A stretch of DNA of 64,000 nucleotides. Origin: Pseudomonadota bacterium (GTDB taxonomy: Bacteria > Pseudomonadota > Alphaproteobacteria > Rhizobiales > Devosiaceae). A program made the position numbers and the translations under genes. The stretch lies in the NCBI GenBank assembly GCA_023391095.1, contig JAEWBN010000021.1, forward strand, positions 26,004 through 90,003, read 5' to 3'. Each line of letters opens with the position of its first letter. Positions within the stretch are counted from its first letter, which is position 1. Below, one piece after another: positions 9,461 to 18,048 of this stretch. Below the pieces are notes generated by a model. That model was not told the origin of the DNA, ran no database searches, and saw only the letters and a list, made by a program, of their open reading frames with translations.

Positions 9461-9823
9461 ATGGCACGCATTGGCCTTGTGGCGCATGACGACAAGAAGG
9501 ACGATCTTTGCCGCTGGGCACAGGAGCATCTGGAAAAGCTCAGCCGGCACGAACTCTGGGGCACGGGAACGACCGGCAGCCGGGTGATGGCAGAGACCGG
9601 CCTCACCGTCACCCTGCTCAAGAGCGGCCCGCTGGGCGGGGATCAGCAGCTTGGCGCCATGATCTGCGAAGGGCGCCTCGATGTGCTGATCTTCTTTATC
9701 GATCCTCTCTCCGCCCAGCCGCATGATGTGGATGTGAAGGCGCTCACCCGACTGGCCACGCTTTACGATGTGCCCTGCGCCAACAACAAATCCACAGCCG
9801 ACGCCGTGCTGGCCTTTATCTAG
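9461..9823 (+). CDS. mgsA: Methylglyoxal synthase
   Basis: Converts dihydroxyacetone phosphate to methylglyoxal and phosphate, a bypass of lower glycolysis used under phosphate limitation or carbon overload. The 120-residue protein has the phosphate-binding motif GTGTTGS (residues 34-40), the catalytic Asp in SGPLGGDQQ (D61) and the conserved His in QPHDVD (H88). The length is slightly short of the E. coli enzyme (about 150). ATG 9461 was preferred because GGAG lies 8 bases upstream; an in-frame GTG at 9443 lacks a ribosome site. A hydroxyacylglutathione hydrolase for methylglyoxal detoxification is also in this window (36879-37652). Confidence 0.95.
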   Translation: MARIGLVAHDDKKDDLCRWAQEHLEKLSRHELWGTGTTGSRVMAETGLTVTLLKSGPLGGDQQLGAMICEGRLDVLIFFIDPLSAQPHDVDVKALTRLATLYDVPCANNKSTADAVLAFI

Positions 9824-9859
9824 GCCGCAAACGGTCAACTGTTGGTTTTTTGTCCAGTT

Positions 9860-9881
9860 GGTCAGCGTCTATGCGTTGACC
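9860..9881. promoter_or_regulatory. Imperfect palindrome upstream of the liv operon (possible operator)
   Basis: The 22-base element GGTCAGCG-N6-CGTTGACC has 7 of 8 arm positions symmetrical. It lies between mgsA and the livG start. Its position fits a regulator site for the liv operon, but no regulator gene is adjacent and the assignment is inference. Confidence 0.35.
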
Positions 9882-9936
9882 ACTCGCCGCTCTTGTGAAC
9901 AGATGCCGCAAATTTGCCCGGATTGAACCGGGTTGC

Positions 9937-10752
9937 ATGGCATTTCAGGAACCCGGGGCTGTCAGGAACTTGTCTTCCGACTTGGTCATAGACGTTCGCA
10001 ACGTCTCTAAACGCTTTGGTGGCCTTCTGGCCGTCAACAACTGCTCGCTTTCGGTCAAACGCGGCTCCATTACCGGCCTGATCGGGCCCAATGGCGCCGG
10101 CAAGTCGACCCTGTTCAATATCGTTGCCGGCAATATTGTCCCCGATCAGGGCCAGGTCATCTTCGATGGCCAGGACGTTACGGGCATGAAGCCGCACGAG
10201 CTGTTCCGCATCGGCATGCTGCGCACCTTCCAGATCGCGCATGAATTCTCGCAGATGACGGCGCTGGAAAACCTGATGATGGTGCCGGGCGACCAGCCGG
10301 GCGAAAGCCTCATCGACAACTGGTTCCGGCCGGGCCTCGTGCGGAGCCGGGAGACCGAGGTGCGCAAGAAGGCCCTCGACGTCATCGATTTCCTCAAGCT
10401 CGGCCATGTGCGCGACGAGCTGGCCGGCAATCTCTCGGGTGGCCAGAAGAAACTGCTCGAGTTGGGCCGCACCATGATGGTGGATGCCAAGGTCGTGCTG
10501 CTGGACGAAGTGGCCGCCGGCGTCAACAAGACGCTGCTCAACGACCTCGCCGGCAATATCGAGCGCATGAACCGCGAGCTGGGCTACACCTTCTTCGTCA
10601 TCGAGCATGACATGGACCTCATCGGCCGGCTCTGCGATCCCGTCATCGTCATGGCGCAGGGCGAAAAGATCGCCGAAGGCCCCATGGCCGATATCCGCGC
10701 CAATCCCCAAATTGTCGAAGCCTATTTCGGCTCGCCTGCCGAGGTCGCGTAG
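9937..10752 (+). CDS. livG: Branched-chain amino acid type ABC transporter, ATP-binding protein
   Basis: One of two cytoplasmic ATPases of a LivFGHM-type (HAAT family) importer. Walker A is GPNGAGKST, the signature is LSGGQKKLLELGR and Walker B is VVLLDEVAAG followed by the H-loop in FFVIEHDMD. The C-terminal extension after the H-loop is typical of LivG (about 250-270 residues). The start is uncertain: ATG 9937 gives 271 residues, GTG 9895 would give 285, and neither has a strong ribosome site. It is the first gene of a tight operon; the livF ATG directly follows the stop codon. Confidence 0.93.
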   Translation: MAFQEPGAVRNLSSDLVIDVRNVSKRFGGLLAVNNCSLSVKRGSITGLIGPNGAGKSTLFNIVAGNIVPDQGQVIFDGQDVTGMKPHELFRIGMLRTFQIAHEFSQMTALENLMMVPGDQPGESLIDNWFRPGLVRSRETEVRKKALDVIDFLKLGHVRDELAGNLSGGQKKLLELGRTMMVDAKVVLLDEVAAGVNKTLLNDLAGNIERMNRELGYTFFVIEHDMDLIGRLCDPVIVMAQGEKIAEGPMADIRANPQIVEAYFGSPAEVA

Positions 10753-11457
10753 ATGGCGCTGATTGAACTCAAGCATGTCGTGGGCGGCTATGGCGGCGCG
10801 CCCATTCTCAACGGCGTCAACATCGCCATCGAAAAAAGCGATATCGGCGTCATTGTCGGCCCCAATGGCGCCGGCAAGTCGACGACGCTCAGGGCCATTT
10901 TCGGCCTCCTCAAGGTGACCGGCGGCACGATCGAATTCGGCGGCGAGAACATCGCCAATTCCCTGCCCGACAAGCTGGTGCCCAAGGGTCTCAGCTTCGT
11001 GCCGCAGGAAAAGAACGTCTTTACGTCCCTGACGGTGGAAGAGAACCTCGAAATGGGGGCCTTCACCCGCACCGACGATTATGCCGAGACCATGACCTGG
11101 GTCTATGAAATGTTCCCGGTGCTGCGCGAAAAGCGCCGCCAGCCGGCGGGCGAGCTTTCGGGCGGGCAGCGGCAGATGGTGGCGATGGGCCGCGCGCTGA
11201 TGAGCCGGCCGAGCCTCCTGATGCTGGACGAGCCTTCCGCCGGCCTTTCGCCGCGCTATGTGCTGGAAATCTTCGAGACCATCCAGCGCGTCAATCAGGA
11301 AGGCGTGGGCATCCTCATGGTGGAGCAGAATGCCCGCCAGGCGCTGGCCTTTGCCAGCAAGGGCTTCGTGCTCGCCCAGGGGCAGAACCGCTTCACCGGC
11401 ACCGGGCCGGAACTGATCGCCGACCCTGAGGTCGCCAAGAGCTTCCTGGGGGGTTGA
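10753..11457 (+). CDS. livF: Branched-chain amino acid type ABC transporter, ATP-binding protein
   Basis: The second ATPase of the HAAT-type importer, 234 residues, the usual LivF length. Walker A is GPNGAGKST, the signature is LSGGQRQMVAMGRAL and Walker B is LLMLDEPSAGLSP. The start codon abuts the livG stop with no gap, and livH starts three bases after the stop, so translation is probably coupled. It should form a heterodimer with LivG under the LivH/LivM permease. The substrate may be branched-chain amino acids, but urea, short-chain amides and other amino acids are also served by this family. Confidence 0.94.
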   Translation: MALIELKHVVGGYGGAPILNGVNIAIEKSDIGVIVGPNGAGKSTTLRAIFGLLKVTGGTIEFGGENIANSLPDKLVPKGLSFVPQEKNVFTSLTVEENLEMGAFTRTDDYAETMTWVYEMFPVLREKRRQPAGELSGGQRQMVAMGRALMSRPSLLMLDEPSAGLSPRYVLEIFETIQRVNQEGVGILMVEQNARQALAFASKGFVLAQGQNRFTGTGPELIADPEVAKSFLGG

Positions 11458-11460
11458 GCC

Positions 11461-12468
11461 ATGGATGAACTGATTTTCTTTATCAATCGCGTGCTGATCT
11501 CGGGCACCGTCCTGGGCTCGATCTATGCGCTGGGCGCCATCGGCGTCACGTTGATCTTCGGCATCCTGCGCTTTGCCCATTTCGCCCATGGCGACATGAT
11601 GACCATGGGGGCCTTCATTGCCTTTGTGCTGGCCACGGCGCTGGCCGCAATGGGCATTGTGCTGCCGCTGCCCATGGCCTTTGTGGTCATGCCCGTCGCC
11701 ATGGTCCTCACCGCCTTCATCGCGCTGGGGATCGACAAGGGCTTTTATGCGCCCCTGCGCGCCCGCGGCGCAAAGCCGGTGACGCTGCTGATCGCCTCCA
11801 TCGGCGTGACGCTGATGATCCAGGGCCTCATCCGCCTGATCTTCGGCTCGGGGACCAAGCAGATCTACGTAGCTGGCGAAACCAAGGATATTTTCCGCTT
11901 CGACATGAGCTGGGCCGGCGGAACGCGCCCGATCAACATCACCGAACCGCAGCTCATCATGTTTGTGGTGACGGCCGTTCTGGTGCTGGCGCTGCATTTC
12001 TTCCTCACCCGCTCGCGGCTGGGCAAGGCCATGCGCGCCATGGCCGACAATGCCGATCTGGCGCAGGTCTCGGGCATCAACACCGCGCTGGTCGTGCGTG
12101 TCACCTGGGTCATTGCCGGGTCGCTGGCCTGCGTGGCCGGCACCATGCTGGCGCTCGACGTGGCGTTGATGCCCGACCTGGCGTTCAATATCGTGCTGCC
12201 CATCTTCGCGGCGGCGATCGTCGGGGGCCTGGGCCACGCCTATGGCGCCATTGTCGGCGGCTTCCTCATCGCCTTTGCCGAAACGCTCGCCGTGTTCAAC
12301 TGGACGGCCGTGCTGCGCCCGCTCAACGCCATCCTCCCTGAAGGCATGGCCCTGCCGGCCAACCTAGCGCTGGTGCCCACCGAATATAAGCTCACCGTGG
12401 CCTTCGTGATCCTCGTGATCACGCTGCTTCTGCGTCCCACCGGTATCTTCAAGGGAGCTTCGTCATGA
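11461..12468 (+). CDS. livH: Branched-chain amino acid type ABC transporter, permease
   Basis: An inner-membrane permease of 335 residues with about eight hydrophobic segments and the family motif around residue 195-205 (RAMADNADLAQVSGIN), the region that contacts the ATPase. The C-terminal half contains the GGLGHAYGAIVGGF stretch typical of LivH. It begins three bases after livF and overlaps livM by four bases (ATGA). It is slightly longer than E. coli LivH (308). With LivM it forms the translocation path. Confidence 0.93.
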   Translation: MDELIFFINRVLISGTVLGSIYALGAIGVTLIFGILRFAHFAHGDMMTMGAFIAFVLATALAAMGIVLPLPMAFVVMPVAMVLTAFIALGIDKGFYAPLRARGAKPVTLLIASIGVTLMIQGLIRLIFGSGTKQIYVAGETKDIFRFDMSWAGGTRPINITEPQLIMFVVTAVLVLALHFFLTRSRLGKAMRAMADNADLAQVSGINTALVVRVTWVIAGSLACVAGTMLALDVALMPDLAFNIVLPIFAAAIVGGLGHAYGAIVGGFLIAFAETLAVFNWTAVLRPLNAILPEGMALPANLALVPTEYKLTVAFVILVITLLLRPTGIFKGASS

Positions 12469-13784
12469 GTGCCGCTGCACCCGCAACGCGGGGACTCGAT
12501 AGCCCGCTCCGCCGTGGCCTGCTGCTGTTTGCGGCCATGTTCATCATCGTGGTGGCCGTCGGCATCATCCAGGGCACAGCCTCGATGTTGCTGATCCTGA
12601 CCCAGGCCACCGGCTTTGCGCTCGTGGCTCTGGGGCTCAATATCCAGTGGGGCTATGGCGGGCTGTTCAACTTCGCCATCATGGGCTTCCTCATGGTGGG
12701 CGGGGCCTCCACGGTCTTTCTGTCCTATCCGGTCAACATGGCCTTCTGGGAAAGCGACGGACCGATCATGCTCGGCCGGGCGCTGATCGCCTTTCTTGTC
12801 GGGGTGGTGCTGGTGCTTCTGGCGCGGCGCGTCGACCGCATCGGCATTACCGGCAAGTGGCGGGCCGCCCTTGTCGCGCTGGCCTGGTTTGCCGGCTATG
12901 TCATCTATCGCACCCAGATCGATCCGGCCGCCGCCTATATCGAATCCACGGCCGGCTTTGTCGGGGGCCTCGGTCTCCACCCGGTCCTGGGCTGGCTGTT
13001 CGGGGGCCTGGTTTCAGCGGTCATCGCCTATTACATCGGCAAGATCTCGCTGGGCCTGCGCACCGATTATCTGGCCATTGCGACGATCGGCATTTCGGAA
13101 ATCCTGCGTGCGCTGATCAAGAACATGGACTGGCTGACGCGCGGCACGATGACCGTGTCGCCCATGCCTTGGCCGACCCCGCTGCCCCAGCAGTTGCAGG
13201 CCGGCGGCATGTCGATCCCGGATAGTTTCATCACCGCCCGCATCATGTTCCTGGGCGTGGCGCTGGTCTTCCTTGTCGTCGCCTTCATCCTCGTCCAGCG
13301 CGCCTATGGCGGGCCCTGGGGCCGCATGATGCGCGCCATCAGGGACAACCACATCTCGGCCGGCTCCATGGGCAAGGACGTGAAGGGTCGCCAGCTCGAA
13401 CTCTTTATCTTCGGCTCCATCCTGATGGGCATTGGCGGGGCAATCCTGGCCAGTTTCACCCAGATTTTCGACCCCTCCGGCTACCAGCCGATCAACCACA
13501 CCTTCATGATCTGGGTCATGGTGATTGTGGGTGGCGCCGGCAATAATTGGGGTGTCGTGCTCGGGGCGTTCCTCATCTACATCGTCTGGGTCATCTCCGA
13601 CCCGCTGGCGCAGCTGATCTTCCTCAACCTTTCCCAGCTCACCAGCTCCATCGGCTGGGGCGCGATCCCCGAGATCGATAGCCGTGCGCTGCAGATGCGC
13701 GTTTTCGTGCTCGGAGTGGTGATCACCATTGCCCTGCGCTATGCGCCCAAGGGTCTTATTCCCGAAGTGGTCAAGCGCGGCTAG
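12465..13784 (+). CDS. livM: Branched-chain amino acid type ABC transporter, permease
   Basis: The second inner-membrane permease, 439 residues with roughly ten hydrophobic segments. The motif MRAIRDNHISAGSMGKDV is the ATPase-contacting loop of LivM, and the GGAGNNWGVVLGA stretch is the usual C-terminal signature. ATGA overlap with livH indicates coupling. It is the last gene of livGFHM and is followed within 25 bases by a strong terminator. The binding protein gene lies beyond, on the opposite strand, so its expression can be set separately. Confidence 0.93.
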   Translation: MSAAAPATRGLDSPLRRGLLLFAAMFIIVVAVGIIQGTASMLLILTQATGFALVALGLNIQWGYGGLFNFAIMGFLMVGGASTVFLSYPVNMAFWESDGPIMLGRALIAFLVGVVLVLLARRVDRIGITGKWRAALVALAWFAGYVIYRTQIDPAAAYIESTAGFVGGLGLHPVLGWLFGGLVSAVIAYYIGKISLGLRTDYLAIATIGISEILRALIKNMDWLTRGTMTVSPMPWPTPLPQQLQAGGMSIPDSFITARIMFLGVALVFLVVAFILVQRAYGGPWGRMMRAIRDNHISAGSMGKDVKGRQLELFIFGSILMGIGGAILASFTQIFDPSGYQPINHTFMIWVMVIVGGAGNNWGVVLGAFLIYIVWVISDPLAQLIFLNLSQLTSSIGWGAIPEIDSRALQMRVFVLGVVITIALRYAPKGLIPEVVKRG

Positions 13785-13806
13785 AGCGGCGTCCATGCAA
13801 TGCTCC

Positions 13807-13840
13807 AAAGCCCGGCAGGCAACTGCCGGGCTTTTTGTTT
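13807..13840 (+). terminator. Rho-independent terminator of livGFHM
   Basis: A perfect 12-bp stem (13807-13818 with 13823-13834), GCAA tetraloop and a T-rich tail; about 22 bases after livM. Confidence 0.9.
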
Positions 13841-14062
13841 AGGCGCCACTGTTGGTGCCGCCAGCTTCCATGAAAACCTCGTGTATCGAAGCCGATCCGT
13901 CGCGCGGCTTCCGGCCGCCCTGCGGTCCCCGGACCTGGCAGATGACATCTACCGCAGGTCCGGATGGCGTCCTGCTCCGGCAACCGCCCTTGCCCCGCTC
14001 AATGGAGCCATCCGGGCGGGCCACGTTCACCCTACCGACCGGATGGCAGTCTGGGCGGGCGC
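13841..14062. other. Intergenic spacer between convergent liv genes; no gene recognised
   Basis: The 413-base gap between livM and livK holds two terminators and a small hairpin, annotated separately. The middle 220 bases have no recognisable gene. They contain an inverted repeat with 9-bp arms (CCGGACCTG at 13929-13937 and its complement at 13955-13963). No tRNA or known small RNA fold was seen. Confidence 0.5.
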
Positions 14063-14095
14063 AAAAAAAAAGCCCGGGGTCGCAAAACCCCGGGC
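14063..14095 (-). terminator. Rho-independent terminator facing livK
   Basis: On the minus strand a perfect 9-bp stem (14087-14095 with 14072-14080) is followed by a run of about nine T. It lies about 100 bases after the livK stop, beyond a second hairpin at 14144-14170. Confidence 0.8.
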
Positions 14096-14143
14096 CACGT
14101 TGGCTGACAGCCCTTTGCCTATAGCGCTGCGGGCCCTGCTGCC

Positions 14144-14170
14144 GCGAAACGCTCCAATGGAGCGCTTCGC
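14144..14170. repeat. Small hairpin with CGCTCC-N3-GGAGCG core
   Basis: Twelve-base arms with one mismatch around AAT, 28 bases beyond the livK stop. The same core with a different loop occurs after tyrC at 44084-44108, so this may be a small repeated hairpin of the genome, perhaps acting in 3'-end formation. Confidence 0.4.
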
Positions 14171-14197
14171 CGACGCTATGCGTCGGATGGCAACAAC

Positions 14198-15400
14198 CTA
14201 CTCGATCAGGCCCTTGTTCACCACAGCGCCGCCTTCGACGACGAAGTAGTTGATGGCACCGGCCACGTCGCCGACATCGTCGAACTCGATGGAGCCCGAA
14301 GCGCCTTCGTAGTTGATGTCGGTACCGGCAGCGATCAGTTCCTTGGCCTTCGCCCATTCACCCGGCAGGATGGTTTCGCCCGGAGCGTTGGCGACTTCGC
14401 GCAGCGCAGCGGAGATGCCGTCACGGTCGGCCGAGCCGGACTTCTCGATGGCCAGGGCCAGCAGGAACACGGCGTCGTAGGAGTTGGTCACATAGGTGCC
14501 GTTGACGTCTTGGCCAGCAGCTTCGGTCAGGGCGGCCAGGGCGTCGAAAGCCGGGCCTTCTGCAGGAGCGGCCTGGGTCAGGATCATGCCTTCGAGGTCG
14601 GCGCCGTTGCGCGAAGCCAGCAGGGCTTCACCGGCCATACCGTCACCGCCGACGAACAGGTCGAACGAACCGGCTTCCACAGCCTGGTTGAGGATGGCGC
14701 CGCCGCCGGCATTTTCGTAGCCGTAGATGACCAGCGTGGTGGCACCGGCAGCTTCGATCTGGCCGATTTCCGGACGGTAGTCGGCCTTGCCGTCTTCATG
14801 GGCAACGTTGGCGAGCACGGTGCCGCCGCCAGCCACGAAGGCTTCTTCAAAGGCGCCGGCCAGGCCCGAACCATAGTCGTTGTTGACATAGGTGAGACCA
14901 ACTTCGGTCACGCCCTGGGCCAGCAGAAGCTCGGCTGCCTTGACGCCCTGGATGCTGTCGGGAACCACGTCGCGGAAGATCAGGTCGTTGTCGTCGAGCT
15001 CGGCAACGGCCGGGGCGGTCGAAGCGGGCGAGATCATCACGACATTGCCCGGAATGGCCGAACCGTTGGCGCCGGCAATAGTGGCGCCGGAGCAGTAGCC
15101 GCCGAAGATGGCGATGACGTTTTCGGCATTGACGAGACGGTCGGCGGCCGGGCCGGCTGCACCGCCGTCACATGCCGAGTCAGCCAGAACCGAAGACAGG
15201 GTCTGGCCATCAAGCAGGCCGCCCTGGTCGTTGACATGGGTGATCGCCAAGTTGCCGGCGTCGACCATGCCCGGTGCGAAACCGGCGATCGGGCCGGTCA
15301 CGTCGGCGAGGAAGCCGATCTTGGCTTCCTGGGCCAGAGCCGGAGCGGCGATGGTCAGCGCAGTGGCGGCGACTGCCAGGGTCAGGGTTTTCTTAAGCAT
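14198..15400 (-). CDS. livK: Branched-chain amino acid type ABC transporter, periplasmic binding protein
   Basis: An exported binding protein of 400 residues. The N-terminus MLKKTLTL...ALAQE is a classical signal peptide cleaved after about residue 24, and the mature part begins AKIGFLADVTGPIA, the type 1 periplasmic-binding fold. Two cysteines (in DSACDGGAA and GGYCSGA) match the family disulfide. I chose ATG 15400 because AGAGGGACG lies just upstream and the signal peptide begins there; the frame is open further upstream but without support. It is convergent with livGFHM and presumably delivers substrate to it. Ligand identity is not readable. Confidence 0.92.
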   Translation of the reverse strand: MLKKTLTLAVAATALTIAAPALAQEAKIGFLADVTGPIAGFAPGMVDAGNLAITHVNDQGGLLDGQTLSSVLADSACDGGAAGPAADRLVNAENVIAIFGGYCSGATIAGANGSAIPGNVVMISPASTAPAVAELDDNDLIFRDVVPDSIQGVKAAELLLAQGVTEVGLTYVNNDYGSGLAGAFEEAFVAGGGTVLANVAHEDGKADYRPEIGQIEAAGATTLVIYGYENAGGGAILNQAVEAGSFDLFVGGDGMAGEALLASRNGADLEGMILTQAAPAEGPAFDALAALTEAAGQDVNGTYVTNSYDAVFLLALAIEKSGSADRDGISAALREVANAPGETILPGEWAKAKELIAAGTDINYEGASGSIEFDDVGDVAGAINYFVVEGGAVVNKGLIE

Positions 15401-15560
15401 AGACGTCCCTCTGTTGCGGTTGCGCGCCGGAGGCCTTGGCTGGCCCGCTTCTTTCGGCGCGACAACGATTGGGGGTGCAATCGGCACCCCGCTGGGCCAG
15501 AATGTTGCATATTCCGGACGCAAAAGTCACCGGGGTTTGCGCAAGGAAAAGTGCCTTGTT

Positions 15561-15580
15561 CTTCTGTTGCCTAACAGAAG
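15561..15580. promoter_or_regulatory. Perfect inverted repeat between livK and the betaine-type gene cluster
   Basis: CTTCTGTT-GCCT-AACAGAAG, perfect 8-bp arms, ends 43 bases before the start of the next plus-strand gene and about 160 bases before livK. It could be an operator for one or both divergent genes, or an RNA hairpin in the 5' leader. No T-run follows. Confidence 0.4.
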
Positions 15581-15623
15581 TGCTTTGGGCATAGACTCGG
15601 CGGCCTTGCGGGAAGGACTAACC

Positions 15624-16667
15624 ATGAAAAGACGCGGCCTTTTGGCCTTTTCTATTCTGTCCGTGTGCTTGGCCGCGCCCGCGCTGGGCCAGATCACGGT
15701 GCTCGATCAGGCGCAGGATGCGGCCGTGTCCGAGCCCGCCCCGGACGCCGCTCCGGTGCAGGCTGCGCCACCTCCCGTGTGCGGCACCGAGCCGCTCAGC
15801 ATTGCCCGCATGAACTGGCCCTCGGCCGCTCTGCTGGCAGAAATCCATGCCCGTATCCTCGGCCAGTCCTATGGCTGCACCGTCCGGGTAACGCCGGGCG
15901 ATCTTTCGGCCACCGCTTCCTCCATGGGCACGGCGGGCCAGCCTGCCGTCGCCCCCGAAATGTGGGTTACCCGGGTCGCCGATCTGTGGAACCGGGGCGT
16001 CGAGGCCCAGATGGTGCGCGCCGCCGCGCCCAGCTTTTCGGAAACCACGCTCGAAGGCTGGTTCATGCCCGCCTACATGGCCGGCGCCTTTACCGTGGCG
16101 CCCTCGGCGGCAGGCCTTGCCGCTGCCCTGCCCGAGCTCGCGGGGGAGGGCCGCACGCGCTTTATTTCCTGTCCGGCCGACTGGGCCTGCGCGGTCATCA
16201 ACCGGAACCTCGTCCGCGCCCATGGGCTGGACGAGCTGGTCGAGCTGGTCGAGCCCGCCAATCGGCTCGAAATGGACCAGCTGATCGCCGAGGCGGTAAG
16301 CCGGCGGGAGTTTTTCCTGTTCTATTACTGGCAGCCCAATGCGGTCCTGGCGCAGCTCGATTTCGCCCCGCTCGACATGGGCGCCTATGACGAGGCAGCG
16401 ATGACGTGCCTCGCCAGCCTTGCCTGCGCTACCCCCGTTCCTTCGGCCTTCGTGGCCGAGCAGGTGGTCATGGCCCTGGCCGAGCGGGTCTTCACCGAAA
16501 CGCCCGTTCTGGCTGGCTATTTCCAGCGCGCCAGTATGCCCTTGGCCGAAATGAACCGGCTTCTGGCCCAGCTCAACGAACCCGGCGCCACGCCCGAAAT
16601 GGTCGCCGAGCAGTTCGTCGCCAGCCGGTCCGATCTGTGGTCGGCCTGGGTCAGCAACGGCCCGTGA
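15624..16667 (+). CDS. Glycine betaine/choline type ABC transporter binding protein (first paralogue)
   Basis: An exported protein of 347 residues in the OpuAC/ProX-like family that binds quaternary ammonium compounds. It has a signal peptide ending ALGQ at about residue 22, then a Pro/Ala-rich linker and the domain start CGTEPLSIARMNWPSAALLAEIHA. The stretches EGWFMP and FYYWQP supply aromatic residues of the kind that make the ligand cage. ATG 15624 has GGGAAGG upstream. It is clearly paralogous to the next gene, and both contain conserved Cys pairs. It has no permease of its own, so it may feed the downstream transporter with a different ligand or affinity. Confidence 0.88.
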   Translation: MKRRGLLAFSILSVCLAAPALGQITVLDQAQDAAVSEPAPDAAPVQAAPPPVCGTEPLSIARMNWPSAALLAEIHARILGQSYGCTVRVTPGDLSATASSMGTAGQPAVAPEMWVTRVADLWNRGVEAQMVRAAAPSFSETTLEGWFMPAYMAGAFTVAPSAAGLAAALPELAGEGRTRFISCPADWACAVINRNLVRAHGLDELVELVEPANRLEMDQLIAEAVSRREFFLFYYWQPNAVLAQLDFAPLDMGAYDEAAMTCLASLACATPVPSAFVAEQVVMALAERVFTETPVLAGYFQRASMPLAEMNRLLAQLNEPGATPEMVAEQFVASRSDLWSAWVSNGP

Positions 16668-16838
16668 TCCGCCGATCGCCGATAATATTTTTTTCTTGGT
16701 CCTCAGTCCATTTTTGTCTTTCTGTTCCGGTTTTGCGCAAGTTTATCGCGACTGAATAGTTGATCGAACAAATTGGGCAGTCCATGCGCAGGTCGGAGAA
16801 CTTCGGGCATCGATGTATTCTGCGTAATATTGCCGGAT

Positions 16839-16867
16839 TTGACACACAATTCTGCCGTCTTTATGGT
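16839..16867 (+). promoter_or_regulatory. Sigma70-type promoter before the second betaine-type binding protein
   Basis: TTGACA (16839-16844), 17-base spacer, TATGGT (16862-16867), 33 bases before the ATG at 16900. The -35 is consensus and the spacing ideal. It would let the second binding protein and transporter genes be transcribed apart from the first paralogue. Confidence 0.6.
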
Positions 16868-16899
16868 CCCGCGCATCCACAACCGCAGGAGCATACCTG

Positions 16900-17925
16900 A
16901 TGATTTTCAAATCCGGTGGCATTGCCGCCGCGATGGCTGTTGCCCTATTGTCCGCGTCCAGCCTTCCCGTCCATGCCCAGGATGATGCCGCCCAGTGCGG
17001 TACCGACCGCAAGATCGACATTGCCGAGATGACCTGGCCGTCCGCTGCCGCCCTGGCGCATATCCATGCGACGGTGCTCGAGCACGGTTTTGGCTGCACG
17101 GTCGAGATCGTTACCGGCGACACGGTCCCCACCGCCTCCTCCATGCTCAGCCGCGGCACGCCCGCCGTTGCGCCCGAGCTCTGGACCAGCACCATCGAGG
17201 ATGCTTGGGCAGCAGGGATCGAAGAAGGCACGGTGGTGCAGCTCGGCGACGCCATCACTGATGGCACGGTGGAAGGCTGGTTCATCCCCGAATACGTGCA
17301 GGCCGAAAACCCCGAGCTGACCACGGCTGAAGCGGTGATCGCCCGCCCCGACCTCTTTGCCGACCCCGAAGATGCCAGCAAGGGTCGCCTTTATTCCTGC
17401 CCGCCGGGCTGGGCCTGCGAGCTCTCCACCACGGCGCTGTTTGAAGCCTATGGCATGGAAGAGACCTGGAACCTGTTCTCTCCCGGCTCGGGCGGCGCGC
17501 TTGACGCCTCCATCGCCCGCGCCTTTACCCGCGAAGAGCCGATCCTGTTCTACTATTGGGGTCCCACGGCCATTCTGGGCAAGTACCCCGCCGTGCAGCT
17601 CGACCTGGGTGAAATCGATCCCGATGTCTATGCCTGCAACACCAATATCGAATGCGATGAGCCGGCCGGCGTGACCGCCTATCCGTCCAGTCCCGCCGTT
17701 GTCGGCGCGGCCGCATGGCTTGAGGACGAAGCCCCTGTGGTGGCCGAATACTTCACCAAGGTGGGCCTCACCAATGCCCAGATCAGCGAATTGCTGGTCT
17801 ATGGCGACGAAAACCAGGCCGATGCCGCCGAAACGGCCGAGAACTTCCTGCGCACCAAGCAGGATGTGTGGACCAACTGGGTCCCCGCCGAGGTTGCCGA
17901 GCGCGTGCTCGAACGCCTGGGCTAA
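16900..17925 (+). CDS. Glycine betaine/choline type ABC transporter binding protein (second paralogue)
   Basis: An exported protein of 341 residues, same family as the gene upstream. Signal peptide ends VHAQ near residue 27. The mature part starts CGTDRKIDIAEMTWPSAAAL and contains EGWFIPEYV and FYYWGPTA, matching the paralogue position by position, plus four cysteines in the middle and C-terminal parts. ATG 16900 is followed at once by a good signal peptide and is preceded by a strong promoter. The permease and ATPase follow, so this is the presumed main binding protein of the system. Osmoprotectant uptake or betaine/choline catabolism are both possible; the sequence does not decide. Confidence 0.9.
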   Translation: MIFKSGGIAAAMAVALLSASSLPVHAQDDAAQCGTDRKIDIAEMTWPSAAALAHIHATVLEHGFGCTVEIVTGDTVPTASSMLSRGTPAVAPELWTSTIEDAWAAGIEEGTVVQLGDAITDGTVEGWFIPEYVQAENPELTTAEAVIARPDLFADPEDASKGRLYSCPPGWACELSTTALFEAYGMEETWNLFSPGSGGALDASIARAFTREEPILFYYWGPTAILGKYPAVQLDLGEIDPDVYACNTNIECDEPAGVTAYPSSPAVVGAAAWLEDEAPVVAEYFTKVGLTNAQISELLVYGDENQADAAETAENFLRTKQDVWTNWVPAEVAERVLERLG

Positions 17926-17951
17926 GGCTGCCACCATCACTTTCCTCACGG

Positions 17952-17973
17952 CGGCCGGGTTTCGACCCGGCCG
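17952..17973 (+). other. UUCG-capped hairpin between binding protein and permease genes
   Basis: A perfect 9-bp stem (CGGCCGGGT with its complement) closed by a TTCG tetraloop, 27 bases after the binding-protein stop. There is no T-run, so it looks like an mRNA stabiliser or partial attenuator that would make the binding protein more abundant than the permease, as is common in such operons. Confidence 0.6.
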
Positions 17974-18048
17974 TTGTCCCGTGTCCGATCCCCAGTCCAG
18001 CAGATGCTGAATTCGGGTTTGGACGCCAAGCGAAAACAAAATCACGAC

